From Variovorax boronicumulans (GTDB taxonomy: Bacteria > Pseudomonadota > Gammaproteobacteria > Burkholderiales > Burkholderiaceae_C): 58,152 nt of DNA. Within the stretch, counting starts at the first letter, position 1. Each line of letters opens with the position of its first letter. The stretch is from positions 1-58,152 of the forward strand of contig NZ_JAUSSG010000018.1 in assembly GCF_030812215.1 (NCBI RefSeq). Direction: 5' to 3'. Of the stretch, positions 47,102-55,541 are shown piece after piece. A program made the translations under genes and the position numbers. Below the pieces are notes generated by a model. The model did not search any database and was not told the DNA's origin. It was given only the letters and a program-made list of their open reading frames with translations.

Positions 47102-47827
47102 ATGCATCGCAGAACCGTATTGAAGTCCGCCGCTGCCCTCGGGCTCATGAGCGGCCTCGGCAGCTTCGGCCTTTCGGCCTTCGCGGCCGGCAAGATCAAG
47201 CCCGGCGCCAAGGCCGCGCTCATCGTGGTCGATGTGCAGAACTGTTTTCTCGACGGCGGCACGCTCGCGGTGAAAGGCGGCAACGAGGTGATCCCGGTCA
47301 TCAACGCGCTGGCGCCCGCGTTCGAGAACATCGTCGTCACGCAGGACTGGCACACCGCGGGCCACGCCTCCTTCGCGAGCACCTACTCGGGCAAGAAGCC
47401 TTTCGAGACCACCAAGCTCAACTACGGCACGCAGGTGCTGTGGCCCGACCACTGCGTGCAGGGCACCGAAGACGCCGCGCTCGGCAAGGACCTGAAGGTG
47501 CCGACCGCGCAGCTCATCATCCGCAAGGGCTTCCACAAGGAGATGGACAGCTACTCGGCCTTCGAGGAAGCCGATCACAAGACGGCCACGGGCCTGGCGG
47601 GCTACCTCAAGGCGCGCGGCATCAAGACCGTGTTCGTCACCGGGCTGGCCACCGACTTCTGCGTGGCCTGGACCGCGATGGACGCGCGCAAGGCGGGCTT
47701 CGAGGCCTACGTGATCGAAGACGCCACGCGCGGCATCGACCTCAACGGCTCGCTCGCCGCCGCATGGAAGCAGATGACGGCCAAGGGCGTGAAGCGCATC
47801 CAGTCGGCCGATATCCAGAGCACCTGA
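47102..47827 (+). CDS. Nicotinamidase (isochorismatase fold) with export signal
   Basis: This 241-aa protein should hydrolyse nicotinamide to nicotinate and ammonia. Catalytic and metal residues are visible: Asp in IVVDVQNCFLDGG near residue 44, DWH and H in TQDWHTAGHASFA near residue 82, a conserved lysine in IRKGFHKE, and the cysteine in TGLATDFCVAWTA near residue 187. The N-terminus MHRRTVLKSAAALG followed by a hydrophobic stretch and AFAAG looks like a Tat-type signal, so it probably acts in the periplasm. Standard PncA is cytoplasmic. CACCGGAG precedes the ATG. Confidence 0.88.
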   Translation: MHRRTVLKSAAALGLMSGLGSFGLSAFAAGKIKPGAKAALIVVDVQNCFLDGGTLAVKGGNEVIPVINALAPAFENIVVTQDWHTAGHASFASTYSGKKPFETTKLNYGTQVLWPDHCVQGTEDAALGKDLKVPTAQLIIRKGFHKEMDSYSAFEEADHKTATGLAGYLKARGIKTVFVTGLATDFCVAWTAMDARKAGFEAYVIEDATRGIDLNGSLAAAWKQMTAKGVKRIQSADIQST

Positions 47828-47881
47828 GGTGCATTCATTTTTTCGCAACGGCGACAACAACAACTCAGAGACAAACGACGC

Positions 47882-49042
47882 ATGAAGCTTTCGATTTCAA
47901 GGCGCGCCATGGTGGCGGGCGGCGCAGCCCTGGCGCTGGGCCCCGGTCTCCTGCGGTCGGCACGCGCGGAGAACGGCGTGACCGACACCACCATCCGCAT
48001 CGGCCAGTCGGCCGTGTTCAGCGGGCCGGCCAAGGATTTCGGCGTCGATTACCGCGCGGGCATCAAGCTCTACTTCGACCGCGTCAACAAGTCGGGCGGC
48101 ATCAACGGCCGCAAGATCGAACTCGTCACCTACGACGATGCCTACGATCCCGCGAAGACGGCGGTGAACACCGCCAAGCTGATCGACGAGGACAAGGTCT
48201 TCGCGCTCACCGGCTTCGTGGCCACCGGCAACCTCGCCGCGGCGATGCCGCTCGCCGAGAAGGCGGGCGTGCCGATGTTCGCGCCGCTGGTGGGCACCAC
48301 CTCGTTCCGCACCAAGGTCAACCGCTACCTGTTCCACGTGCGCGCGGGCTACGACCTGGAGCTGCGCAAGATCATCAGCCACCTCTCGACCATCGGCATC
48401 TCGTCGATTGCGGTGGTGTTCCAGGACAGCCCTTTCGGCAAGTCGAACCTCGCCACCTGCGAGCAGCTCGCGGCCGAGTACAAGGTGCAGGTGGTCAAGA
48501 CGCTGCCGCTGGCCATCACCGCGGAAGACGCGAAACAGGTCGCCACCGAGATATCGGCCGCCAAGCCCGGCGCGGTCGTGATGATCATGGCTGGCCGCAT
48601 GGTCGAGACCTTCATTCGCGACTACCGCGCGGGTGGCGTGGGTGCGCCGCTGTACACGCTGTCGGTCGGCATCACCGATGCGGCCGGCTCGGCCAAGCGC
48701 CTGGACGGCAAGCTCGCGGGCCTGGTCACGGCCAGCATCGTGCCGCCGCCGAACGCGCAGCGCGTGCCGATCGTGGCCGACTACCAGCGCGACCGCGCCG
48801 AGTTCGGCGAGAAGATCGACAGCTACACCACGCTGGAGGGCTACATCGTCGCGCGCGTGATGGTCGAGGGCCTGCGCCGCGCGGGCAAGACGCTCACCCG
48901 CGACAGCTTCATCGCCGGGCTGGAGAGCATCGGCAGCACGCGCTTCGGTGACTTCCCCATCGACTACAGCGCGAAGAACCACAACGGCTCGACCTTCGTG
49001 GACCTGGAGATGTACACCCGTGACGGCCAGTTGCGGCGCTGA
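47882..49042 (+). CDS. LivK-like ABC transporter substrate-binding protein 2
   Basis: This 386-aa type-I binding protein has a twin-arginine-like N-terminus (SISRRAMVAGGAALALGPGL) ending near SARAE-NGV. The mature part has RIGQSAVFSGPAKDFGVDYR and FDRVNKSGGINGRKIELVTY. It is the second receptor of the cluster and may feed the same Liv-type transporter with another substrate, such as 6-hydroxynicotinate. The 2Fe-2S subunit gene overlaps its end by 23 bp. Confidence 0.9.
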   Translation: MKLSISRRAMVAGGAALALGPGLLRSARAENGVTDTTIRIGQSAVFSGPAKDFGVDYRAGIKLYFDRVNKSGGINGRKIELVTYDDAYDPAKTAVNTAKLIDEDKVFALTGFVATGNLAAAMPLAEKAGVPMFAPLVGTTSFRTKVNRYLFHVRAGYDLELRKIISHLSTIGISSIAVVFQDSPFGKSNLATCEQLAAEYKVQVVKTLPLAITAEDAKQVATEISAAKPGAVVMIMAGRMVETFIRDYRAGGVGAPLYTLSVGITDAAGSAKRLDGKLAGLVTASIVPPPNAQRVPIVADYQRDRAEFGEKIDSYTTLEGYIVARVMVEGLRRAGKTLTRDSFIAGLESIGSTRFGDFPIDYSAKNHNGSTFVDLEMYTRDGQLRR

Positions 49043-49532
49043 GCAGCCGCTGCACCTGCAGGTCAACGGCCAGGCGTGCTCTCTCGCAAGCGTGCCGCGC
49101 GAGGCGTCGCTGCTGCAGTTCCTGCGCAACGACCTCGGGCTCAACGGGCCCAAGTACGGCTGCGGGCTGGGGCAATGCGGGGCGTGCACGGTGCACGTCG
49201 ATGGCGTGGCCGCGCGGTCGTGCGTGATCCCTGCGCATGGCGTGGCGGGTCGCGACGTCATCACGCTCGAAGGACTGGGTTCCCGCGGGCGCTGGCATCC
49301 GGTGCAGGCCGCCTTCGAAGACGCGCAGGCCGCGCAGTGCGGCTACTGCCTCAACGGCATGGTGATGCAGGCGGCGGCGCTGCTTGCGCGCGATCCGCAT
49401 GCGAATGAAGCGCGCATCCGCAGCGAGCTGTCGGGCAACCTGTGCCGCTGCGGCACGCACATTGAAATCCTCGATGCGGTGCAGCGTGCGGCCGTGCGCA
49501 TGAGCGCATCGCACGAAGACAAGGCCGCATGA
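49020..49532 (+). CDS. nicA: 2Fe-2S subunit of a nicotinate dehydrogenase-like molybdenum hydroxylase
   Basis: This 170-aa protein has two 2Fe-2S domains: the plant-ferredoxin type CGLGQCGACTVHVDG with a distal Cys in RSCVIPAHG, and the helical domain with CGYCLNGMVM and CRCGTH. It passes electrons from the molybdenum site. The start is uncertain. GTG at 49020, with GGAG 10 bases upstream and 23 bp inside the preceding gene, gives a normal length. It overlaps the large subunit by 4 bp. The NicA assignment rests on context and on the fused partner. Confidence 0.82.
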   Translation: MTASCGAEQPLHLQVNGQACSLASVPREASLLQFLRNDLGLNGPKYGCGLGQCGACTVHVDGVAARSCVIPAHGVAGRDVITLEGLGSRGRWHPVQAAFEDAQAAQCGYCLNGMVMQAAALLARDPHANEARIRSELSGNLCRCGTHIEILDAVQRAAVRMSASHEDKAA

Positions 49533-52500
49533 CGCGCCGCGCCGACCTGCCGCAGACCCGCGCGGAGTTTCTTTCCGCTGATGGCGTGCTGCTCGTGGTG
49601 CGCGAGACGCCGCCGGCACCGGCACCTGCCAAAGGCCAACCCGCGGCGGTTGCCGGTAACCCCATCGAGGGCGACGAGATCCTGATCGCCGTATGGGACG
49701 ACGGCAGCGTCTCGGCGCTCAACGGCCACGTCGATCTCGGCACTGGCATCCAGACCGCGCTCGCGCAGATCGTGGCCGAGGAGCTCGACCTCGGCATGCC
49801 CTGCGTGCGCATGATGCTGGGCGACACGGCGCGCGTGCCCAACCAGGGCGCGACGATCGCGAGCGCCTCCATCCAGATCCATGCGCAGCCGCTGCGCCTC
49901 GCCGCCGCGCAGGCGCGCGCATGGCTGCTGGCGCGCGCGGCCGAACGCCTGGGCGTTGCGGTCGATGCACTGCAGGTGCGCAACGGCGTGGTGCGCGTCG
50001 CCGAGGCACCGGACCGCCACGTCAACTACGCGGACCTCGTGGCGCACCAGCGCACCGTGCTGCGCCTGGACCCCGGCGCGAAGCCCAAAGACCCGGCCGA
50101 CTACCGCATCGTCGGCACGCGCCAGGCGCGCGTGGACATTCCCGCCAAGCTCGCGGGCGAGCTCGTGTTCGTGCACGACATGCGCGTGCCCGGCATGCTG
50201 CACGGCCGCGTGGTGCGCCCGCCGTACGCGGGCGCGGACCACGGCGAGTTCATCGGCAACACGCTCGAGTCGGTCGATGAATCGTCGATTGCGCACATCC
50301 CCGGCATCCGCGCCGTGGTCGTGATCCGCGATTTCGTCGGCATCGTCGCCGAGCGCGAGGAGCATGCGGAACAAGCACTGCGCGAACTGCGCATCACGTG
50401 GAAGCCATGGCCCGGCATGCCCGATCTCGGCGACCTCGCCCAGGCCCTGCGCGACAACCCGTCGACGCAGCGCCTGCTGGTGGACGAAGGCGATGTCGAT
50501 GGCGCCATCGCCTCGGCCGCGCAGCCGATGCATCGCACCTACGTCTGGCCGTACCAGATGCACGCGTCCATCGGCCCCTCGTGCGCGCTCGCCGACTGGC
50601 AGCCGGCCGACGGCAGCGGCATGCAGTTGCGCGTGTGGGCAGGTTCGCAGAACCCGCATGTGCTGCGCGCCGATCTCGCCAAGCTCATGGCCGTGGACGA
50701 CATTCAAGTCGACGTGGTCCGCATGGAAGCCGCGGGTTGCTACGGCCGCAACGGTGCCGACGACGTGGCGGCCGATGCGGCATTGCTCGCACGCGCCGTC
50801 GGCATGCCGGTGCGCGTGCAGCTCACGCGCGAGCAGGAGCATGCGTGGGAGCCCAAGGGTGCCGCACAGTTGATGGAAGTCGATGGCGGCCTGATGGCCG
50901 ATGGGCGCATCGCCGCCTATGACTTCGAGACCTCGTACCCATCGAACGGCGCGCCCACGCTCGCGCTGCTGCTCACGCGCACCATCGAGCCGGTGGCGCA
51001 GGCCTACGAGATGGGCGACCGCACCGCGCGCCCGCCGTACAGCTACGACAACCTGCGCGTGAAGGTCAACGACATGGCGCCGATCGTGCGCGCCTCGTGG
51101 CTGCGCGGCGTGTCGGCGCTGCCGAGTTCGTTCGCGCACGAGTCGTACATCGACGAACTGGCGACGGCGGCGGGTGTCGATCCTGTGCAGTTCCGCTTGC
51201 AGCACCTGAACGATCCGCGCGCAGTCGAACTCGTGCAGGCCACCGCGCAGAAGGCCGGCTGGCGCATGCGCACCGGGCCGCAGGAGAACGCGGACGGCGG
51301 GCTCGGCGAGGGCGGCGACATCCTCTTCGGCCAGGGCTTTGCATACGCGCGCTACATCCACAGCAAGTGGCCGGGCTTCGGCGCGGCATGGGCCGCGTGG
51401 GTGGCCGACGTCGAGGTCAACCGCAAGACCGGCGAGGTGCATGTGCGCCGCGTGGTGGTGGGGCACGACGCGGGGCTGATGGTCAACCCTGCGGGCGTGG
51501 AGCACCAGGTGCACGGCAACGTGATCCAGACCACGAGCCGCGCGCTGATGGAAGAAGTGAAGTTCGCGCCGCAGCAGGGCACCGCACCCGGCGGTGCGCA
51601 GGTGCCCGGCGTGCTGCCGACCGGCGTGGTCGCGAGCCGCGAGTGGGGCAGCTACCCGATCATCAACTTCCGCGACGTGCCGGTGATCGAGGTGATGCAC
51701 ATGCCGCGGCCGGGCGAGCCGTCGCTGGGCGCGGGCGAGTCGTCGTCGGTGCCGGGGACGGCGGCGATCGCGAATGCGATCTTCGATGCAACGGGGGTGC
51801 GGTTCAGGGCGCCGCCGTTCACGCCGGAGACGGTGCTGGCGGAGTTGAATCGGGAGTTTCTTCCTCCTCCGCCGGGGGAGGGCGGGGGTGAGCGGCGCTC
51901 GGATGGCGATGCGGCCTTGCCGTCATCCCAACCTTCCCCCAGGGGGAAAATAAGCGACGCACCGTGGCCCCGACGCAAGGGCCTTTGGGCCACCGGCGCT
52001 GCGCTCTTCATCGGCGTCGTCGCGGGCCTGCTCGGCTGGCGCTCCGCCATCGCCCCCGTTTCGCTCACCGCGCCTGTCTACAGCGAGGCCACCATCGAAC
52101 GCGGCCGCGTGCTCGCCGCGCTCGGCGACTGCGCGGTGTGCCACACCGCACCCGGCGGCGCACCCAACGTAGGGGGCCGCGCGATGGACACGCCCTTCGG
52201 CACGCTCTACACCACCAACCTCACGCCCGATGCCGACACCGGCCTCGGCCGCTGGTCGTTCAGTGCGTTCCAGCGCGCGATGCGCGAAGGCGTCTCGCGC
52301 GACGGCCATCACCTGTATCCGGCGTTCCCCTACACCGCATTCGCCAAGACCAGCGACGACGACCTGCAGGCGCTGTATGCGTACTTCATGTCGATGCCCG
52401 CGGTGCGCTCGGAAACGCCGAAGTCCGAGCTCAAGTTCCCGTTCAGCATGCGGCCGCTGATGGCCGGATGGAACGCGCTCTTCCACGACCCCACGCCCTT

Positions 52501-53269
52501 GCAGCCCGTTGCCACGCAAAGCGCGGAGTGGAACCGCGGCGCGTACCTCGTCAACGGCCTGGGCCATTGCGGCGCGTGTCACACACCGCGCAACGCACTC
52601 GGCGCGGAGCAGGGTGGCAGCGCGTTCCTCTCGGGCGCGATGGTCGATGGCTGGGAAGCGCCCGCGCTCACGCACCTGTCGAAATCCGCCGTGCCGTGGG
52701 ACGCGGATGAGCTGTATCGGTACCTGCGGAGCGGCCACACGCAGCGCCACGGCATCGCCGGCGGCCCGATGGCCGAGGTGGTGCGCGAGCTCGGCCAGGT
52801 GTCCGATGCCGACGTGCGCGCCATGGCGACCTACCTCGGCTCGTTCAACCCGACGCCGGCCGCCGAACCGCAAGCGCTCGCGCAACAGGCCATCGACAAT
52901 GCGGCGCGCACGCAAGGCCAACTGCTCGGCCCCGCGCAGCGCATGTTCGACAGCGCCTGTGCCTCGTGCCATCACGACGGCAACGGCCCCACGCTACTGG
53001 GCGTGAACACGCCGCTCGCGCTCAACAGCAGCCTCACGAGCGCACATCCCGACAACCTGCTGCGCACCATCCTCGATGGCGTGCGCGATCCGGCGACTCG
53101 CGACATCGGCTTCATGCCGGCCTTCCGCGAGGCGCTCGACGACCGGCAGATCGCCGAGCTGGCCGGCTACATGCGCGCGCGTTTCGCGCCGCAGGAGCCG
53201 GCGTGGACCGACCTGCCCGGGCAGGTGGCACGCGCCCGCGCCGCCAAGGCGCACGGCGCGGGGCACTGA
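49529..53269 (+). CDS. nicB: Molybdopterin hydroxylase large subunit fused to tri-haem cytochrome c (NicB-like)
   Basis: This 1246-aa protein starts with a xanthine-dehydrogenase-type molybdopterin domain (about 40-775; CYGRNGADDVAAD, and the active-site Glu in LGAGESSSVPGTA near residue 737). A short low-complexity linker (about 780-806), one transmembrane helix (about 812-835) and a cytochrome c part follow, with CAVCH near 867, CGACH near 1013 and CASCH near 1143. The same fusion is known for NicB of Pseudomonas putida, which hydroxylates nicotinate to 6-hydroxynicotinate and sends electrons to the respiratory chain. No FAD subunit is present, as expected. IorB-type substrates remain possible. 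Confidence 0.85.
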   Translation: MTRRADLPQTRAEFLSADGVLLVVRETPPAPAPAKGQPAAVAGNPIEGDEILIAVWDDGSVSALNGHVDLGTGIQTALAQIVAEELDLGMPCVRMMLGDTARVPNQGATIASASIQIHAQPLRLAAAQARAWLLARAAERLGVAVDALQVRNGVVRVAEAPDRHVNYADLVAHQRTVLRLDPGAKPKDPADYRIVGTRQARVDIPAKLAGELVFVHDMRVPGMLHGRVVRPPYAGADHGEFIGNTLESVDESSIAHIPGIRAVVVIRDFVGIVAEREEHAEQALRELRITWKPWPGMPDLGDLAQALRDNPSTQRLLVDEGDVDGAIASAAQPMHRTYVWPYQMHASIGPSCALADWQPADGSGMQLRVWAGSQNPHVLRADLAKLMAVDDIQVDVVRMEAAGCYGRNGADDVAADAALLARAVGMPVRVQLTREQEHAWEPKGAAQLMEVDGGLMADGRIAAYDFETSYPSNGAPTLALLLTRTIEPVAQAYEMGDRTARPPYSYDNLRVKVNDMAPIVRASWLRGVSALPSSFAHESYIDELATAAGVDPVQFRLQHLNDPRAVELVQATAQKAGWRMRTGPQENADGGLGEGGDILFGQGFAYARYIHSKWPGFGAAWAAWVADVEVNRKTGEVHVRRVVVGHDAGLMVNPAGVEHQVHGNVIQTTSRALMEEVKFAPQQGTAPGGAQVPGVLPTGVVASREWGSYPIINFRDVPVIEVMHMPRPGEPSLGAGESSSVPGTAAIANAIFDATGVRFRAPPFTPETVLAELNREFLPPPPGEGGGERRSDGDAALPSSQPSPRGKISDAPWPRRKGLWATGAALFIGVVAGLLGWRSAIAPVSLTAPVYSEATIERGRVLAALGDCAVCHTAPGGAPNVGGRAMDTPFGTLYTTNLTPDADTGLGRWSFSAFQRAMREGVSRDGHHLYPAFPYTAFAKTSDDDLQALYAYFMSMPAVRSETPKSELKFPFSMRPLMAGWNALFHDPTPLQPVATQSAEWNRGAYLVNGLGHCGACHTPRNALGAEQGGSAFLSGAMVDGWEAPALTHLSKSAVPWDADELYRYLRSGHTQRHGIAGGPMAEVVRELGQVSDADVRAMATYLGSFNPTPAAEPQALAQQAIDNAARTQGQLLGPAQRMFDSACASCHHDGNGPTLLGVNTPLALNSSLTSAHPDNLLRTILDGVRDPATRDIGFMPAFREALDDRQIAELAGYMRARFAPQEPAWTDLPGQVARARAAKAHGAGH
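51864..51951. repeat. Intergenic-repeat-like segment read through as a protein linker
   Basis: Inside the nicB-like gene, between the molybdopterin domain and the membrane helix, lies a segment with hairpins CCTCC/GGAGG and TTCCCCC (51934-51940) paired with GGGGGAA (51942-51948). Base usage here looks like the intergenic element at 19830-19930 rather than coding sequence. The encoded linker is PPPPGEGGGERR and onwards. It is in frame with no stop. Confidence 0.5.
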
Positions 53270-53388
53270 GCCGAGTGCCCCGGAGCGCCCGCGGGCGCAC
53301 CGCCGACGCTACGATGCGGCGTCGCGCATCGGCCTCGTCGTTCGTTCGCGCGCTGCACCGAACACCTTCAACGGAGACACACAGCACC

Positions 53389-54576
53389 ATGGCCCTGAAC
53401 CTCACGTCCTCGAACAGCCTTCCCAGCGACGCCGACCGCGCCACACTGGTCGGCCGCATCTGGCAGCCCGATGTGGGCCCGGTGCTGGTGGCCGCGCACG
53501 AAGGCGGCCTGCACGACCTGTCGAAGCTCGCACCCACCATGAGCGATCTGCTCGAAGCCAAGGGCTCGCCATCCGCCGCCGTGCGCGATGCGCTCAAGAG
53601 CGGCAAGGCACCGCGCATCGCCGCGCTCGATGCCGTGCTCGCCAACAGCGACGAGACCGCACGCGACAACGCCAGGCCCTGGCTGCTCGCGCCGTGCGAC
53701 CTGCAGGTCATCAAGGCGAGCGGCGTGACCTTCGTGGCGAGCCTGCTCGAACGCGTGATCGAGGAGCAGGCGCGCGGCGATGCATCGAAGGCCGAAGCCA
53801 CGCGCGCGGCCATCGGCAAGGTGCTGGGCGACAACCTCGCGGACATCGTGCCCGGCTCGCCCGAGGCCGCGAAGGTCAAGGAGGTGCTGATCGCGCAGGG
53901 CGTGTGGTCACAGTACCTCGAGGTGGGCATCGGCCCCGATGTGGAAATCTTCACCAAGGCCCCGGTGCTCGCCGCCGTGGGCACCGGCGCCGACGTGGGC
54001 ATCCATTCGGGCTCGGTCTGGAACAACCCCGAGCCCGAGGTCGTGCTCGCGGTCAACAGCCGCGGCGAGACGCTGGGCGCTGCACTCGGCAACGACGTCA
54101 ACCTGCGCGACTTCGAAGGCCGCAGCGCGTTGCTGCTGGGCAAGGCGAAGGACAACAACGCCTCGTGCGCGATCGGCCCGTTCATCCGTCTCTTCGACGA
54201 TCACTTCGGCATTGCCGATGTGCGCCGCATCACCGTGGCGCTCGAAGTGACGGGGCCCGAGGGCTTCGTGCTCGAAGGCTCGAGCTCGCTCACGAAGATC
54301 AGCCGCGATCCGCTGGACATCGTGTCGCAGGCTGTCGGCATTCACCACGACTACCCTGATGGCTTCATGCTGTTTCTCGGCACGATGTTCGCGCCGACGC
54401 AGGATCGTCATGGGCCGGGGCAAGGGTTCACGCATGTCGTGGGGGACCATGTGCGCATCGGTGCGCCGGAGCTTGGTGCGTTGTTCAACCGGGTTGTGCA
54501 TGCGGATCAGGCGCCGCGCTGGACCTTTGGGTTGAGCGCGCTGATGCGAAATCTTGGTGGGCGCGGGCTGGTGTAG
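53389..54576 (+). CDS. Fumarylacetoacetate hydrolase (FAH) family protein
   Basis: This 395-aa protein has a C-terminal FAH-type fold. VEIFTKAPVLAAVGTGADVG, EPEVVLAVNSRGETLGAALG and LGNDVNLRDFEGRS contain the acidic metal-binding residues typical of the family. Members include hydratases, decarboxylases and C-C hydrolases acting on oxo acids, and sugar-acid dehydratases of similar length. It is 119 bases downstream of the nicB-like gene with GGAGAC before the ATG. It may process a late intermediate of this pathway or be an independent sugar-acid enzyme. A terminator hairpin follows. Confidence 0.85.
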   Translation: MALNLTSSNSLPSDADRATLVGRIWQPDVGPVLVAAHEGGLHDLSKLAPTMSDLLEAKGSPSAAVRDALKSGKAPRIAALDAVLANSDETARDNARPWLLAPCDLQVIKASGVTFVASLLERVIEEQARGDASKAEATRAAIGKVLGDNLADIVPGSPEAAKVKEVLIAQGVWSQYLEVGIGPDVEIFTKAPVLAAVGTGADVGIHSGSVWNNPEPEVVLAVNSRGETLGAALGNDVNLRDFEGRSALLLGKAKDNNASCAIGPFIRLFDDHFGIADVRRITVALEVTGPEGFVLEGSSSLTKISRDPLDIVSQAVGIHHDYPDGFMLFLGTMFAPTQDRHGPGQGFTHVVGDHVRIGAPELGALFNRVVHADQAPRWTFGLSALMRNLGGRGLV

Positions 54577-55071
54577 TTGCTGGGACGAAAGCCGCAGATT
54601 TCTCCGCAGAGACTCTGCGGCTTTGTCGCTCGTGCCTCCATTTTTTGGCGGCTCGAGCAGGGAGCCGCAAGGTTCGCCGGTTTGCGCAAGCAGTTCCCGG
54701 TACGCCAACCTGTTCGAGCTGCCGCCCCCAATTGGCGTTGGGGGCGGTGGTCTTACAAACCGAACTGCTTGGAGGCCTTCAAGGCTCACGTTCCTTCGTT
54801 CCCCGAATCTCCCGAAATCGACACAGCCGAATTGCTCGCGCTACGCGCATGCGATGGCATCGACAGCCTTCGCGTTGTGCAACGTGCGTACGCATGCCTT
54901 GAAAATCTCATCGGCCCACAGCACACGAGCGACACGGAAGAGGTCTATTCGAGCCGCTCTGAACTCAGCGCGTTGATGGGGCTGGTCAATGAGAAGTTGC
55001 AGCGGCGGATCGAAACGGCTGATGCCACGATTCAGTCGTTGCGTGTTGCTCTGAAAGAGGAGGGTGCTTAA
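54577..55071 (+). CDS. Doubtful small ORF, hypothetical protein of up to 164 aa
   Basis: The frame is open from a TTG at 54577. Its first 60 codons run through a terminator and a second hairpin and look non-coding. The C-terminal 90 or so residues (from FPESPEIDTAELLALRACDG to the end, with a heptad-like LMGLVNEKLQRRIETADATI) look protein-like. No ATG or convincing RBS is found for that part. It could be a truncated gene fragment upstream of the toxin region. No family recognised. Confidence 0.35.
   Translation: MLGRKPQISPQRLCGFVARASIFWRLEQGAARFAGLRKQFPVRQPVRAAAPNWRWGRWSYKPNCLEAFKAHVPSFPESPEIDTAELLALRACDGIDSLRVVQRAYACLENLIGPQHTSDTEEVYSSRSELSALMGLVNEKLQRRIETADATIQSLRVALKEEGA
54588..54624 (+). 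terminator. Probable terminator at the end of the nicotinate cluster
   Basis: AAAGCCGCAGA pairs perfectly with TCTGCGGCTTT (11 bp) around a 15-base loop, beginning 11 bases after the FAH-family stop. The T run is short (CTTTG), so efficiency is uncertain. It is symmetric and could also stop leftward transcription. Confidence 0.6.
54722..54747. repeat. Perfect 10-bp-stem GC-rich hairpin
   Basis: CCGCCCCCAA and TTGGGGGCGG surround the loop TTGGCG. No T run follows on either strand, so it is not a standard terminator. It may be a REP-type element or a structured RNA part between the nicotinate cluster and the toxin locus. Confidence 0.55.
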
Positions 55072-55127
55072 TGCGGATTTACGAGGCCATTAACACTCAA
55101 CTTTGCAAGCCCAGTTCGTGCAATGCA

Positions 55128-55541
55128 TTAGTCTTCCGCAGTAATCGATCTGCAACAACGAATGCCAAGGGCCATTAACGCATCTGCGAGCTCTTGCGAA
55201 AAATCCATGAAGCCTTGTGCGTTCATAGGTTTTTCGTGAATAAAAGATCTGACAAACTCACCACTCTGATCTATCAATAGATTCAAGGGTGAATTTGTAT
55301 TGCAAATAACTTCAAGGCGATACTCTTCGTCTTCTTCGTCTTGCGGCCCCAAGAGTAGAAAATTAACTTCACCTGTGCTGGCTTCATAGGCGGGTATCTC
55401 ATCATATCGACCGCTGGTTTCTTCATTGAATTGAAGGCCGGTGACTTGGGCTATATTTTTAATAAATTCATCAAATGTCGCTGTGCGAAAAATAATTACC
55501 ACGGCGGAAATAAAAATGGATTGAGTGCTATCTGCTTTCAT
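55128..55541 (-). CDS. Putative immunity protein for the upstream RHS toxin
   Basis: This 137-aa acidic protein starts within the toxin stop codon (ATGA overlap), the standard toxin-immunity arrangement. It has no recognised family. Composition is rich in Asp/Glu (LLGPQDEEDEEYRLEVIC) and the gene is clearly more AT-rich than the rest of the window. A downstream in-frame start is possible, since the first residues (MKADSTQSIFISAVVIIFRT) are hydrophobic. Neutralisation of the adjacent toxin is inferred from position only. Confidence 0.72.
   Translation of the reverse strand: MKADSTQSIFISAVVIIFRTATFDEFIKNIAQVTGLQFNEETSGRYDEIPAYEASTGEVNFLLLGPQDEEDEEYRLEVICNTNSPLNLLIDQSGEFVRSFIHEKPMNAQGFMDFSQELADALMALGIRCCRSITAED

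Noticed and set aside
49529..53269. Possible sequencing or frameshift fusion of hydroxylase and cytochrome genes
   Set aside because: The frame is continuous, all domains are intact, and NicB of Pseudomonas putida is known to carry the same C-terminal cytochrome fusion.
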